From SIG603 sp964369415 (GTDB lineage: Bacteria > Bacillota > Clostridia > Oscillospirales > Acutalibacteraceae): a DNA stretch of 64,000 bases. Under the pieces are notes generated by a model, which was given only the letters and a program-made list of their open reading frames with translations, had not been told where the DNA came from and did not search any database. Positions 8,163-16,511 of this stretch are shown piece after piece. Location of the stretch: positions 58,043 through 122,042 of the forward strand of contig CAYJFP010000004.1 in the NCBI GenBank assembly GCA_964369415.1, read 5' to 3'. Position 1 is the stretch's first letter. Each line of letters opens with the position of its first letter. The translations under genes were made by a program, and so were the position numbers.

Positions 8163-9248
8163 TTATGCTCCAAAAAACAAAGTTATGGCAGAACTTACTA
8201 TACAAATCACACAAATTGAAATTAAAACCGCAAGTATTATCTTTAAAACCACCATAATCACCGTTAAAATTTCATTTATTTTGCTGTATGAGAATATTTC
8301 CGCCGTGATTAAAGCTATTTGACAGCTAAGCATCCATAGCAAAACTTCTATTATCGGTGCCAAGAAAACGCTAACTGTCGCAATCATCCCAAAGGCGCTT
8401 GCACCTGATTTTAAAACTTTTATACTGTTTTGAACCGCTGAAATTCCGTCTCCAAATGCACCGCCGACAACTGGCACTGCACTGCTTGCTAAAAACTTAA
8501 CCGTCTTTGTCGTTGCCACATCCGTAGCCCCCATTAACGCAGATTGAACCGAGATTATACCCGAAAAAACTGTTATAACTAGCACCAGGGTCCACTTAAT
8601 GAACTTATACACACTTTCACATGCAGTTTTAATGCTAATATGCGAAAAAGCAGCTGAAACCGACAAACCTAGAAAGCAAGCTAATAGCGGTAGAATTACA
8701 TCTCTACAAAGAGCCGATACAATATTTGAAAAAAAGATTGTCACCGCTCCAAAACTGCTTCCCATTGCGGGATTTCCCGATGCTATTTGTAGCACCGCAT
8801 AAACAGGTATCAAGGACATCACAAACACACTAGAGCTTTCGGTCACCCTTATGGCCGTTATTATCAGCGATGCGATATTAGGAAGAAAAATTACACAAAC
8901 GGTAAGTGAGCCCGCAAGTTCACAGATTTTGTTTTCTTCACCGTATGCAGAAGTTAAAAAAGAAGATAACACAATCACCGCAAACACTAAAATTAAACTT
9001 TTAAGAGGATTGAGCACTTTTTCCTGTAAAATATTTGAAACAGGACCAAAATAGTCTTCGAGCGAGATATTGTATACATCGTCTACTTCATCTATCCCGA
9101 TTTGACTTAGCATATCTTTCCCATCTTCCGGAACTTCTTCATATAGCTCAGCCGTGCCAAAATCTTCTTCATATTCTTCCGCCTTTACTTCAAACCCTAT
9201 AAAAAACACAAAGCAAAGCAGAACTAAAAATATAAACATCTTTTTCAT
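8163..9248 (-). CDS. spoIIIAE: Stage III sporulation protein AE
   Basis: Polytopic membrane protein thought to form part of the mother-cell export/channel apparatus. It has a cleavable-looking signal peptide (MKKMFIFLVLLCFVFFIGFEVKA), an acidic segment, then about seven hydrophobic helices. The stretch SSAVPVVGGAFGDGISAVQNSIKVLKSGASAFG is highly typical of SpoIIIAE. 361 residues versus about 400 in B. subtilis. It overlaps spoIIIAD by four bases. Confidence 0.95.
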   Translation of the reverse strand: MKKMFIFLVLLCFVFFIGFEVKAEEYEEDFGTAELYEEVPEDGKDMLSQIGIDEVDDVYNISLEDYFGPVSNILQEKVLNPLKSLILVFAVIVLSSFLTSAYGEENKICELAGSLTVCVIFLPNIASLIITAIRVTESSSVFVMSLIPVYAVLQIASGNPAMGSSFGAVTIFFSNIVSALCRDVILPLLACFLGLSVSAAFSHISIKTACESVYKFIKWTLVLVITVFSGIISVQSALMGATDVATTKTVKFLASSAVPVVGGAFGDGISAVQNSIKVLKSGASAFGMIATVSVFLAPIIEVLLWMLSCQIALITAEIFSYSKINEILTVIMVVLKIILAVLISICVICIVSSAITLFFGA

Positions 9249-9625
9249 ATAGTCATAACAGTCCTTATTTGTTCGATAAGTATTTCAAACAGCGGAAACG
9301 CAATGAATATAGATACAAATCTTGTAATTGTTTGAATAGTTACCGACAGTCCTTTTTCTCCCGCATCTTCACATACTGAAGAGCATATTTTAGCAAGTAT
9401 AGTAATTCCTAAAAGCTTAATCGGCACTTCAAAATATGAAGTGTCTACAATCTCAAAGCTTTCCACCGAACTGAGTATTTCAGACACCAACTCTATCGAA
9501 GCTAAAAACATAGAAGTAACCGCACAAATTACTATCACTAGCGAAAATTCGGGACTCCTTTTTTTAATTACCGACGATAAAATACAGACCAAAACCGACA
9601 GCGGAAAAACCATGTATGTATTCAT
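9245..9625 (-). CDS. spoIIIAD: Stage III sporulation protein AD
   Basis: Small integral membrane protein (126 aa, about four hydrophobic helices) of the SpoIIIA complex. FEVPIKLLGITILAKICSSVCEDAGEKGLS is the recognisable SpoIIIAD core. It overlaps both neighbours by 4 bases (ATGA type), so the AC-AD-AE block is translationally coupled. Confidence 0.93.
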   Translation of the reverse strand: MNTYMVFPLSVLVCILSSVIKKRSPEFSLVIVICAVTSMFLASIELVSEILSSVESFEIVDTSYFEVPIKLLGITILAKICSSVCEDAGEKGLSVTIQTITRFVSIFIAFPLFEILIEQIRTVMTI

Positions 9626-9828
9626 AGTCCGAACACCGAAACTATCGTGTCAAACAACACGCTAATCTCTGTAATAATCATCATTAATACTACAATTAAA
9701 CCCGCCAGAGTCGTCATCATCGCCTGTTCTTCTCTTCCTGACCTTATCAATAATTGGTTTAAAACCGCCACTATAATTCCTATCGCCGCTATCCTGAAAA
9801 TAAAATCTACATCCACATTTATTACCAT
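9622..9828 (-). CDS. spoIIIAC: Stage III sporulation protein AC
   Basis: 68-residue, two-helix membrane protein; the central LIRSGREEQAMMTTLAGLIVVLM is the SpoIIIAC signature. The first ATG (9828) is directly adjacent to its Shine-Dalgarno-like GAAAGG, which is too close; the GTG four codons later (9816) has better spacing and may be the true start, giving 64 residues. Confidence 0.92.
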   Translation of the reverse strand: MVINVDVDFIFRIAAIGIIVAVLNQLLIRSGREEQAMMTTLAGLIVVLMMIITEISVLFDTIVSVFGL

Positions 9829-9849
9829 CCTTTCTTTTACAAGTAAACA

Positions 9850-10320
9850 TTAAAACAAAACCAAGGTCGCCGCTATTCCGATGAAAGAATAAAACATGAT
9901 ATTCACTTTTGCTTTTTCTTTGTATGTCTCTTTTTCTTCTCCTATTCTATCTTCACAATTCTTGATTTGCATGTCGATATCTGCAATTTGTTCTTCCCTC
10001 GTGCTCCTTCCCAGTTTTTCAAAAAAATAGCACATATCCCTTTTATCATCTTTATTTAAAAACAGGTTTTGACAGGCATTTTTATAGTCGCCTGTTTTAG
10101 CATTTTTCTTTAATAGCGTGGAAAACTCATCCTCACTTTGCTCTATAATTTCATAAACGGTAAGAGAAGAAGTGCTTATATATTTTTTCATATTTAGAAG
10201 AAAAATCTTATACTGCCTGAAATCATTTATGTTTGACATATAAGAAAATGACTTTTTAAGCCCTACCGATGTAAGCGCCACTATAATCATTATCCCGCCC
10301 AAAATTTTCAAGTAAATCAT
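9850..10320 (-). CDS. spoIIIAB: Stage III sporulation protein AB
   Basis: Membrane-anchored protein with an N-terminal transmembrane helix (LKILGGIMIIVALTSVGL), an alpha-helical cytoplasmic body resembling type II/IV secretion GspF-like domains, and a C-terminal hydrophobic helix (VNIMFYSFIGIAATLVLF). 156 residues, close to the B. subtilis size. The helix-containing start at 10320 lies inside spoIIIAA, giving a 65-base overlap; a later start would lose the conserved first helix. Confidence 0.92.
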   Translation of the reverse strand: MIYLKILGGIMIIVALTSVGLKKSFSYMSNINDFRQYKIFLLNMKKYISTSSLTVYEIIEQSEDEFSTLLKKNAKTGDYKNACQNLFLNKDDKRDMCYFFEKLGRSTREEQIADIDMQIKNCEDRIGEEKETYKEKAKVNIMFYSFIGIAATLVLF

Positions 10321-11161
10321 CTGTATTCCACACTTTCTTAATTTTTCCTGCGTTTTCCCTCTTGTCCATTTCGACTATAAAGTCAAATGCATAAACTTTT
10401 AAAAGCTCTTTTATAAAAGGTCTTAAATTTCTTTTTACTTCTCCGTGAATCGTCGCTATTATCTTAACACCCGAAGAAACTGCATTCTTGATAGAGGGTA
10501 TGTCCTTTTCCTCAATTTCATCACAAATTATATACTCTGTACCTAAGTTTCTTACCGCATGGTTTATCCCTATATTCTTTGGATATCCATATAAAACGTC
10601 TAAATCTGTACTGGAAAACCCGCCTGTTAGCTCGTATCTTTCGTCTAAAACTACTGCCCTACTTTCAGAAAGAATCACTATCAAATCTTTAAGAACTGTC
10701 GTTTTTCCCGAAGATGGTTCGCCCACAATTAACACTCCTGATTTTACATTTGGCAAAATTTTTCTTATCTCCTCTGCCGCCCCGTACACCATTCTTGATA
10801 CTCTGATAATTACAGAAGTGATTTCGTCTATGTTCTCAATTTCACTTCCCTTTTTGACCGCAGTTCCGCAAATTCCCGCCCTGAATCTTTTTTTGACGGA
10901 GATAAAACCTTGCTTAATCTCTTCTTGGTGCTTGTACACCGAATAATCGCATAGAGAAAAAACTAAGTCCTGCATATTTACTTTTGTAAACGGATTTACG
11001 CTTTTTAATATGTACTTTTTTCTACCCATAAAGACTACAGGCGAAAAACCTACTGAAAATCTAATATCCGTGGCTTTGCTTTTAATATTCTCATCAAGAA
11101 GCATTAGTTCATGCCCATAAGACGGTATAGCCGAGGCTATAATATCAAAATTATTTTTCAT
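10256..11161 (-). CDS. spoIIIAA: Stage III sporulation protein AA, ATPase
   Basis: Cytoplasmic ATPase resembling secretion motor ATPases; it is proposed to power the SpoIIIA-SpoIIQ channel. Walker A is G-E-P-S-S-G-K-T-T-V (about residue 150); further on VVLDERYEL and EYIICDEIEEKD provide acidic Walker B-like positions, and IIATIHGE is the conserved sensor stretch. The ATG at 11161 is chosen since GGAAAGGA precedes it by 8 bases; 301 residues. First gene of the operon, which in B. subtilis is transcribed by sigma-E in the mother cell. Confidence 0.94.
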   Translation of the reverse strand: MKNNFDIIASAIPSYGHELMLLDENIKSKATDIRFSVGFSPVVFMGRKKYILKSVNPFTKVNMQDLVFSLCDYSVYKHQEEIKQGFISVKKRFRAGICGTAVKKGSEIENIDEITSVIIRVSRMVYGAAEEIRKILPNVKSGVLIVGEPSSGKTTVLKDLIVILSESRAVVLDERYELTGGFSSTDLDVLYGYPKNIGINHAVRNLGTEYIICDEIEEKDIPSIKNAVSSGVKIIATIHGEVKRNLRPFIKELLKVYAFDFIVEMDKRENAGKIKKVWNTDDLLENFGRDNDYSGAYIGRA

Positions 11162-11187
11162 ACACTTTGTCCTTTCCGGTTTGTACA

Positions 11188-11195
11188 AGTATATG
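11188..11195 (-). promoter_or_regulatory. Possible sigma-E -10 element of the spoIIIA operon
   Basis: Minus-strand CATATACT differs at one base from the sigma-E -10 consensus CATACA(A/C)T and lies about 26 bases before the spoIIIAA ATG. The matching -35 region is weak, so this is only a candidate. Confidence 0.3.
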
Positions 11196-11215
11196 ATATG
11201 CTAAAAAAAGTTAGA

Positions 11216-11256
11216 ACAAAAAAATAAAGCAACTAGCCTCTTCTGCTAGTTGCTTT
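11216..11256 (-). terminator. Intrinsic terminator downstream of the nitroreductase gene
   Basis: Stem GCAACTAGC/GCTAGTTGC (11229-11237 with 11245-11253, loop CTCTTCT), extended by A/T pairs and followed on the minus strand by TTTATTTTTTTT. It ends transcription coming from the nitroreductase unit before spoIIIAA. Confidence 0.88.
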
Positions 11257-11341
11257 GCGTTCATAAGTTTTTATGTGGTCTTATATGGTGTACTTATTTT
11301 TTGGGGTACAGTTTATTATTTCTTGTAGGAGCGGTTATTCG

Positions 11342-11358
11342 GGTGACCACTGGTCACC
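11342..11358. repeat. 17-bp perfect palindrome after the nitroreductase gene
   Basis: GGTGACCA-C-TGGTCACC is an 8-bp inverted repeat around one base, 12 bases past the nitroreductase stop codon. It is GC-richer than the surroundings. It could be a protein-binding dyad or a remnant of a mobile-element end; nothing further supports either. Confidence 0.5.
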
Positions 11359-11369
11359 ACGTCAAATGC

Positions 11370-11900
11370 TCATTTTGCGAAACCGTTAAACCATGCTCGT
11401 TGTTCAAAGGGTTTTGCTATCGGGCTTTGAATTGGCTCTGCTGCAACACCAATTGGCAGTATACATACTAAGTCATAATCTTCAGGCACTCCTAAAATGT
11501 CTGCTATTTTTCTTCCTATGTTATCTTCATCTGTGATATGACCTTCATACCAACAACTCTCATAGCCCATATCTTTTATTGCTAAAAGCATGTTCTCGAT
11601 GGCTGCTGAATAATCTTGAACATTATAACACTTGTCACGATAAGCATAGATTTTTTGTGTCAAAACACAAATGATAGCAGGTGCAGTTTCAAAAATCACT
11701 GGCGTAATGACGCTTTTAATTTTATTTAATAGTTCTATATCGTCTACTGCTATAAGGCTTGTGGTTTGTTTGTTACACCCAGATGGTGCAGCAAGACCCA
11801 TTTTCATAATAATTTCTAAATGAGTCTTTGGAATAGATTCATTTAAATACTTACCTCGATAGCTTCTTCTGGAAAGTATTAAGGATTGTATCTCATTCAT
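11370..11900 (-). CDS. Nitroreductase-family protein
   Basis: FMN-dependent NAD(P)H oxidoreductase-like protein, 176 residues. Seen: LILSRRSYRGKYLN at the N-terminus (FMN phosphate contacts R-R-S), MGLAAPSGCNKQTTSLIAV (the A-P-S-x-x-N-x-Q motif), SAAIENMLLAIKDMGYESCWYEG and a C-terminal PIGVAAE. The start at 11900 has an ideal AGGAGG six bases upstream. It is a monocistronic unit with an extended -10 promoter and a downstream terminator, inserted between spoIIIAA and cotJC. The substrate is unknown. Confidence 0.88.
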   Translation of the reverse strand: MNEIQSLILSRRSYRGKYLNESIPKTHLEIIMKMGLAAPSGCNKQTTSLIAVDDIELLNKIKSVITPVIFETAPAIICVLTQKIYAYRDKCYNVQDYSAAIENMLLAIKDMGYESCWYEGHITDEDNIGRKIADILGVPEDYDLVCILPIGVAAEPIQSPIAKPFEQRAWFNGFAK

Positions 11901-11942
11901 AGTAACCCTCCTATTCGTCAAATATAAATAATCTTTAATACA

Positions 11943-11970
11943 ATTATACCATAATAAAAATAAAATTCAA
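11943..11970 (-). promoter_or_regulatory. Promoter of the nitroreductase gene
   Basis: Minus-strand TTGAAT (11965-11970), 16-base spacer ending in TGG, then TATAAT (11943-11948): an extended -10 promoter about 45 bases before the ATG. Confidence 0.75.
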
Positions 11971-11997
11971 TGAAAAATTGAACTACTATAAGCAAAC

Positions 11998-12049
11998 AGA
12001 AAAGATGGATAAGCATATGGCTAATGCCGTAATGCTGTCCATCTTTTCT
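11998..12049. repeat. Long inverted repeat between cotJC and the nitroreductase unit
   Basis: AGAAAAGATGGA (11998-12009) pairs with TCCATCTTTTCT (12038-12049); nested inside are AGCAT/ATGCT and GGC-TAAT-GCC. The hairpin lacks a clear poly-T tail on either strand, but its T-rich arm could let it act as the cotJ terminator. It may also mark the edge of the inserted nitroreductase unit. Confidence 0.6.
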
Positions 12050-12113
12050 TGTGCCATTTAAGGTTTGTTTAATTTCTATATTAAAAACAATCTAGTTTTT
12101 CCCTGCTTTGAAT

Positions 12114-12710
12114 TTACTTATCAAAAGCTGGATTGTACATGTAATAGTTTTTGCTGTCAAGTTTATCCGTGATTATTCTTAAGCCTTCGCCGAACCTTTG
12201 ATAGTGAACTACTTCTCTTTCTCTTAAGAACCGAATTGGGTCTAAAACGTCGGGGTCGTCTGTAAATCTAAGTATATTGTCGTACGACAGTCTCGCTTTT
12301 TGCTCTGCGCTTAGGTCTTCGGTTATATCGGCTATCGGGTCTCCTGTTACTGCAAATGCCGCTGCCGAAAACGGAGTTCCGCTTGCCGCACATGGATATA
12401 CTGCCGTGGTGTGGTCAACAAAATAATCTTCAAATCCTTGCTCTCTTAGCTCCTCCACACTTAAATTTCTTGTGAGCTGATAGACAATTGTTCCAACCAT
12501 TTCAAGGTGTCCTAGCTCCTCTGTTCCAACATCGGTAAGTATCGCCTTAAGCTCGGGATACGGCATGGTATATCTTTGGCTTAAATAGCGAAGCGACGCT
12601 CCGATTTCACCATGAGGCCCTCCGTACTGCGTCATAATCATTTTCGCAAGTTTTGCATTTGGATTTTTAATTTTTACTGGATACTGTAATTTCTTTTCAT
12701 ACACCCACAT
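12114..12710 (-). CDS. cotJC: Spore coat protein CotJC, manganese-catalase family
   Basis: 198-residue ferritin-like four-helix protein of the Mn-catalase family found in the spore coat. Candidate metal ligands are visible in GGPHGEIGASLRYLSQRY, GTEELGHLEMV and REREVVHYQRFGE, the Glu/His positions of a dimanganese centre. B. subtilis CotJC has the same size. It follows cotJB by 4 bases; in B. subtilis cotJ is sigma-E dependent. Confidence 0.95.
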   Translation of the reverse strand: MWVYEKKLQYPVKIKNPNAKLAKMIMTQYGGPHGEIGASLRYLSQRYTMPYPELKAILTDVGTEELGHLEMVGTIVYQLTRNLSVEELREQGFEDYFVDHTTAVYPCAASGTPFSAAAFAVTGDPIADITEDLSAEQKARLSYDNILRFTDDPDVLDPIRFLREREVVHYQRFGEGLRIITDKLDSKNYYMYNPAFDK

Positions 12711-12714
12711 AAGA

Positions 12715-12963
12715 CTACTCCTCCGTTTCCCATGGCCACGGGCCGCTCACCCACTGCCATCTGCTACAATTTTCTGAGGTTTCTTTGAGCATTCCGTACT
12801 TTGACTCGTATTCTTCCATCAAAACACTTGTTGTTTTTTTATATTCTTCAAGTTTTTTTGCCGCATCTTGATTTTCAGGATGTGAATCGAGAAATAAATG
12901 TAGCTCCCAACATGCAAAGTCAAGCGCATTAATTCTTCTTTTAAGCATTTCTTGTTCTGTCAT
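12715..12963 (-). CDS. cotJB: Spore coat protein CotJB
   Basis: 82-residue protein with the CotJB pattern: INALDFACWELHLFLDSHPENQDAAKKLEEYK and a C-terminal tryptophan-rich WQWVSGPWPWE. It is needed with CotJA/CotJC in the spore coat; biochemical role unknown. The start overlaps the cotJA stop by four bases. Confidence 0.93.
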   Translation of the reverse strand: MTEQEMLKRRINALDFACWELHLFLDSHPENQDAAKKLEEYKKTTSVLMEEYESKYGMLKETSENCSRWQWVSGPWPWETEE

Positions 12964-13151
12964 CTCGGCTCCCCCTTTCTTCCGTAAAAAGGCTTATCCA
13001 AGCACTCGAAAATAGTGCCTTTGTCATAGCCCTTTAATACATCGTACGGCTCTTGCCACTGCTGAAAAGGGATATACGCCATGGCTACCGAGGTTTCTTC
13101 TGGAAACGAACTTCGCTCATACATGGTACAGGCGGCATTTTTATTATTCAT
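12960..13151 (-). CDS. cotJA: Spore coat associated protein CotJA
   Basis: 63-residue protein with the CotJA core (VAMAYIPFQQWQEPYDVLKGYDKGTIFECLDKPF). GAAAGGA lies about 11 bases before the ATG. First gene of cotJA-JB-JC, divergent from nfnA. I could not find a convincing sigma-E promoter in front of it. Confidence 0.92.
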   Translation of the reverse strand: MNNKNAACTMYERSSFPEETSVAMAYIPFQQWQEPYDVLKGYDKGTIFECLDKPFYGRKGEPR

Positions 13152-13257
13152 TTATAGGGTCATCCTTTCTTTTCAAAGAGAAATCCATAAGAATTACTCT
13201 CCTTTTTCACTATATCTTATGTGATAAAACTTTATTTTGTTAATTTTATCAAAACTA

Positions 13258-13286
13258 TTTGCAAAAGGAGATTTTTTTGCTATAAT
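13258..13286 (+). promoter_or_regulatory. Promoter of nfnAB
   Basis: TTTGCA (13258-13263), 17-base spacer ending TGC, TATAAT (13281-13286): an extended -10 vegetative promoter about 42 bases before nfnA. Confidence 0.78.
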
Positions 13287-13328
13287 AATACGGCATAAAA
13301 AATAATCAATGAAGGGATTTTCATATTT

Positions 13329-14171
13329 ATGTATAAAATTGTAACTAAAAAAGTATTGAACCCCACTGTAACTCTCATGGAGATAGAAGCTCCTCTTGTT
13401 GCAAAAAAAGCAGAACCTGGACAGTTTATCATCCTTCGTGTTAACGATGACGGAGAACGAATTCCGCTTACAATAGCAGATTTTGATAGAGAAAAAGGAA
13501 CTGTAACCATTATATTCCAAATTGTTGGAGCTGCTACAGTTTCGCTAAACCAAATTCCTGAGGGCGGACACATCAGAGACTTCGCTGGCCCATTAGGCGT
13601 GCCATCTCATGTAGACGGACTTAAAAAAGTTGCCGTAGTCGGCGGCGGTGTTGGATGCGCAATCGCTTATCCTATTGCTAAAAAACTACATAAGATCGGA
13701 TGTGAAGTTCACTCTATCGTAGGCTTTAGAAATAAAGATTTACTCATTCTTGAAGACGAGTTTAAGGCTGTTAGTAATGTGATGAAAATCATGACTGATG
13801 ATGGAAGCTATGGAGAAAAAGGCCTTGTAACCACCGCTTTAAAGAATCTTATCGAATCCGGTAATGAATATGACGAAGTTATCGCAATCGGTCCTGTTGT
13901 CATGATGAAATTTGTTTCTATGCTCACTAAAGAATATGGAATAAAAACCATGGTTAGTATGAACCCTATCATGATTGACGGAACGGGAATGTGCGGCGGA
14001 TGCCGTCTAACTGTTGGTGGAGAGACAAAATTTGCCTGTGTTGACGGTCCTGATTTTGACGGCCATCTTGTAGATTTTGACGAAGCCATGGAGCGTGGTA
14101 AAATGTATCACGAATTTGAAAGAGAAGCCCACGAAGAGACATGTAATCTTTTTAAAGGTCTAGATAATTAA
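13329..14171 (+). CDS. nfnA: NADH-dependent ferredoxin:NADP+ oxidoreductase, subunit NfnA
   Basis: FAD- and [2Fe-2S]-containing small subunit of the electron-bifurcating enzyme that couples NADH and reduced ferredoxin to NADP+ reduction. 280 residues with a ferredoxin-reductase-type FAD domain (R-I-P-L-T-I-A-D), an NAD-binding region (VAVVGGGVGCAIAYPIAK) and Cys residues in GTGMCGGCRLTVGGETKFAC for the 2Fe-2S cluster. The family is close to PyrK/dihydroorotate dehydrogenase electron-transfer subunits; the adjacent GltD-like gene identifies it as NfnA (sulfide dehydrogenase SudB-like). Confidence 0.9.
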   Translation: MYKIVTKKVLNPTVTLMEIEAPLVAKKAEPGQFIILRVNDDGERIPLTIADFDREKGTVTIIFQIVGAATVSLNQIPEGGHIRDFAGPLGVPSHVDGLKKVAVVGGGVGCAIAYPIAKKLHKIGCEVHSIVGFRNKDLLILEDEFKAVSNVMKIMTDDGSYGEKGLVTTALKNLIESGNEYDEVIAIGPVVMMKFVSMLTKEYGIKTMVSMNPIMIDGTGMCGGCRLTVGGETKFACVDGPDFDGHLVDFDEAMERGKMYHEFEREAHEETCNLFKGLDN

Positions 14172-14201
14172 TATATAGTTTGAAAGGTGAATGGAAAATT
14201 T

Positions 14202-15587
14202 ATGCCTAATATGTCATTAAAGAAAAATGAAATGCCTGTACAAGCGGCAGATATAAGAAATGGAAATTTTCTTGAAGTAGCACTCGGATATAGCAAAGAA
14301 CAAGCTGTCGATGAAGCAAACAGATGTCTTAACTGTAAGCACAAACCTTGTGTTTCAGGATGTCCTGTAGAAATTGATATACCTGCATTTGTAACAGAGG
14401 TTGCAAACGAAAATTTTGATAAAGCTTATGAAATTCTGTCAAAATCAAGTTCACTTCCGGCTGTTTGCGGACGTGTATGTCCACAAGAGACACAATGCGA
14501 GCAAAAATGCGTAAGAGCAATTAAGGGTGATCCTGTCGGTATAGGTAGAATCGAGCGTTTTGTTGCTGATTATAATAATCAAAAAGAAAATATAGAAGTT
14601 AAAAAACCAGAATCAAACGGCCATAAAGTAGCCGTTATCGGCTCAGGTCCTGCGGGTCTTACATGTGCGGGAGACCTTGCTAAAAAAGGTTATGACGTCA
14701 CTGTTTTTGAAGCTTTACACTTAGCTGGCGGTGTTTTGGTTTACGGTATTCCTGAATTCAGACTACCTAAGTCTATTGTTCAAAAAGAAATTGATATTTT
14801 AATTAAACTCGGTGTAAAACTTGAAACTAACATGGTTATCGGCAAGATTTTATCCATTGATGAACTAATTGAAATGGGCTTTGAATCTGTATTTATCGGT
14901 TCAGGTGCTGGTCTACCTAAATTCATGAATATTCCTGGCGAGAACTTAAAGGGCGTTTATTCTGCAAATGAATTTTTAACAAGGGTAAACCTGATGAAAT
15001 CCTATCACGAAGACAGTAACACACCTATACATAAGGCTAAAAATGTTGCCATTGTAGGCGGCGGAAACGTTGCTATGGATGCTGCAAGATGCGCAAAACG
15101 TCTTGGTGCCGAGAATGTATATATAGTATATAGAAGGTCGATGGACGAACTTCCAGCTAGACACGAGGAAATCGAACATGCAGAGGAAGAAGGTATTATC
15201 TTCAAACTTTTAAATAATCCTGTTGAAATCTTAGGTGACGACAGCAAACATGTAGTCGGAATGAAATGTGTAGAAATGGAACTTGGCGAGCCTGATGAAT
15301 CTGGAAGAAGAAGACCAAAGGAGAAGCAAGGTTCTGAATTTATACTCGACCTTGACTGCGTAATTATCGCTATCGGCACTTCACCAAACCCACTTATCAA
15401 GGCCACTACAGATGGACTAGTAACCGAGCGTTGGGGAGGAATCACTACTGATGACAGCGGTTTAACCTCTAGAATCGGTGTTTACGCCGGCGGAGATGCT
15501 GTAACAGGCGCTGCAACTGTAATTCTTGCTATGGGAGCTGGTAAAACAGCCGCTACTGCAATAGACGAGTATATCCAGTCGAAGTAA
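14202..15587 (+). CDS. nfnB: NADH-dependent ferredoxin:NADP+ oxidoreductase, subunit NfnB
   Basis: Large subunit of NfnAB, related to glutamate synthase small subunit (GltD), often mis-annotated as gltA. An N-terminal domain carries Cys residues for two [4Fe-4S] clusters (CLNCKHKPCVSGCP and AVCGRVCPQETQCEQKC), then FAD-binding VAVIGSGPAGLTCAG and NADPH-binding VAIVGGGNVAMDAAR with YRRS. The ATG at 14202 (MPNMSLKKNE) is chosen over a GTG at 14187; AAAGGTG lies upstream. 461 residues, the family's usual size. No GltB-type large subunit is nearby, which supports Nfn over GOGAT. Confidence 0.92.
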   Translation: MPNMSLKKNEMPVQAADIRNGNFLEVALGYSKEQAVDEANRCLNCKHKPCVSGCPVEIDIPAFVTEVANENFDKAYEILSKSSSLPAVCGRVCPQETQCEQKCVRAIKGDPVGIGRIERFVADYNNQKENIEVKKPESNGHKVAVIGSGPAGLTCAGDLAKKGYDVTVFEALHLAGGVLVYGIPEFRLPKSIVQKEIDILIKLGVKLETNMVIGKILSIDELIEMGFESVFIGSGAGLPKFMNIPGENLKGVYSANEFLTRVNLMKSYHEDSNTPIHKAKNVAIVGGGNVAMDAARCAKRLGAENVYIVYRRSMDELPARHEEIEHAEEEGIIFKLLNNPVEILGDDSKHVVGMKCVEMELGEPDESGRRRPKEKQGSEFILDLDCVIIAIGTSPNPLIKATTDGLVTERWGGITTDDSGLTSRIGVYAGGDAVTGAATVILAMGAGKTAATAIDEYIQSK

Positions 15588-15598
15588 TTAATTTTGAC

Positions 15599-15655
15599 AA
15601 AAAAGCCTACCTATTTATTAGTTAATCTAACAAATAGGTAGGCTACTTTATTTAT
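15599..15655. terminator. Bidirectional terminator between nfnB and the HAD phosphatase gene
   Basis: A 13-bp stem AGCCTACCTATTT/AAATAGGTAGGCT (15604-15616 with 15632-15644). On the minus strand it is followed by six T residues; on the plus strand by an ACTTTATTT tract. It serves both convergent units. Confidence 0.88.
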
Positions 15656-15659
15656 AATT

Positions 15660-16484
15660 TTATTTTAATGCGTATTTCTCTACTGCCTTTGCAAAACCAA
15701 AGTTATTGCACTCGTCTGTAATATACTTGGCTGAATTCTTCGCTTCATCACTTGCATTTCCCATGGCTACAGAAGTTCCTGCCCATTTTAGCATTGCTAT
15801 ATCATTTCCATTGTCTCCTATCGACATTGTTTCACTAGATTTTATGTTAAGATAATTGCAAAGTGCTTCTAGGGCTTTTCCTTTTGTCGCATTTTCATGA
15901 TTAATTTCTAAATTGTCAAACCAAGAAGAACTTATACTTATCCCCTTTATCTTTTGAAAATCCTCGATAATTTGAGCCCTTACTTCAAGCGGAGTGTGAA
16001 TTAAGTTGATTTTATGAATTTCTCTCCCCTCATTTTTCAAAAATTCTTCTAAATCGTCAAAATAAATATAGTCTTTAGATGCAAAATAACGTTTGCTTTC
16101 AGGAAGAGAAAATTTCTCCATAACATTTTCCGTGTTTGACCTTAATGTGTGCGGTTTTTTGCCACAATAAAACTCATAATAGAGAGAGTATTTCTCAACC
16201 ACTTTCAAACATTCCAAAGTTTTTTTCGAGTCCAATGTACTGGAATATATTTCTTTATTTTCCTTTAAATCGTAGACAACTGCACCATTTGCTGATATAA
16301 TGTACTCTACAAACGGAAGTTTTTTCACGTCTTCAGGTAAAAATGAACGCAATCTTCCTGTTGCGGGAACGAGTATTATTCCCTTTTCTGATGCTTTGTA
16401 AAGTGCTTGAAGATTTTCGTCTGGTATATATCTATGTTCTAAAAGTGTTGTTCCGTCCAAGTCGAACGCCAAAAGTTTTATCAT
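15660..16484 (-). CDS. HAD-superfamily (Cof-type) phosphatase
   Basis: 274-residue Cof/YidA-type HAD phosphatase acting on small sugar or nucleotide phosphates; the true substrate cannot be told. Motif I is FDLDGTTL, motif II VPATGRLRSF, motif III Lys in the NATKGKAL region and motif IV SIGDNGNDIAMLKWAG, with the C2-type cap between. The ATG at 16484 (MIKLLAFDLDG) is chosen since GGAG lies 8 bases upstream and longer starts add unconserved residues. Divergent from the ECF transporter gene. Confidence 0.9.
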   Translation of the reverse strand: MIKLLAFDLDGTTLLEHRYIPDENLQALYKASEKGIILVPATGRLRSFLPEDVKKLPFVEYIISANGAVVYDLKENKEIYSSTLDSKKTLECLKVVEKYSLYYEFYCGKKPHTLRSNTENVMEKFSLPESKRYFASKDYIYFDDLEEFLKNEGREIHKINLIHTPLEVRAQIIEDFQKIKGISISSSWFDNLEINHENATKGKALEALCNYLNIKSSETMSIGDNGNDIAMLKWAGTSVAMGNASDEAKNSAKYITDECNNFGFAKAVEKYALK

Positions 16485-16511
16485 TTTAACCACTCCATTT
16501 GTTATAAATTT

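Noticed and set aside
11250..11471. A 73-codon plus-strand frame at the 3' end of the nitroreductase gene
   Set aside because: It overlaps the real gene antisense, has no ribosome site and no recognisable family; Cys-rich appearance is a by-product of the other strand.
13152..13257. Sigma-E promoter of cotJ
   Set aside because: Candidate boxes such as CATAAGAT differ from the consensus at two or more positions and have no matching -35.
14202..15587. Glutamate synthase small subunit (gltD)
   Set aside because: There is no large GOGAT subunit and the partner is an NfnA-type FAD/2Fe-2S protein, so NfnB fits better.
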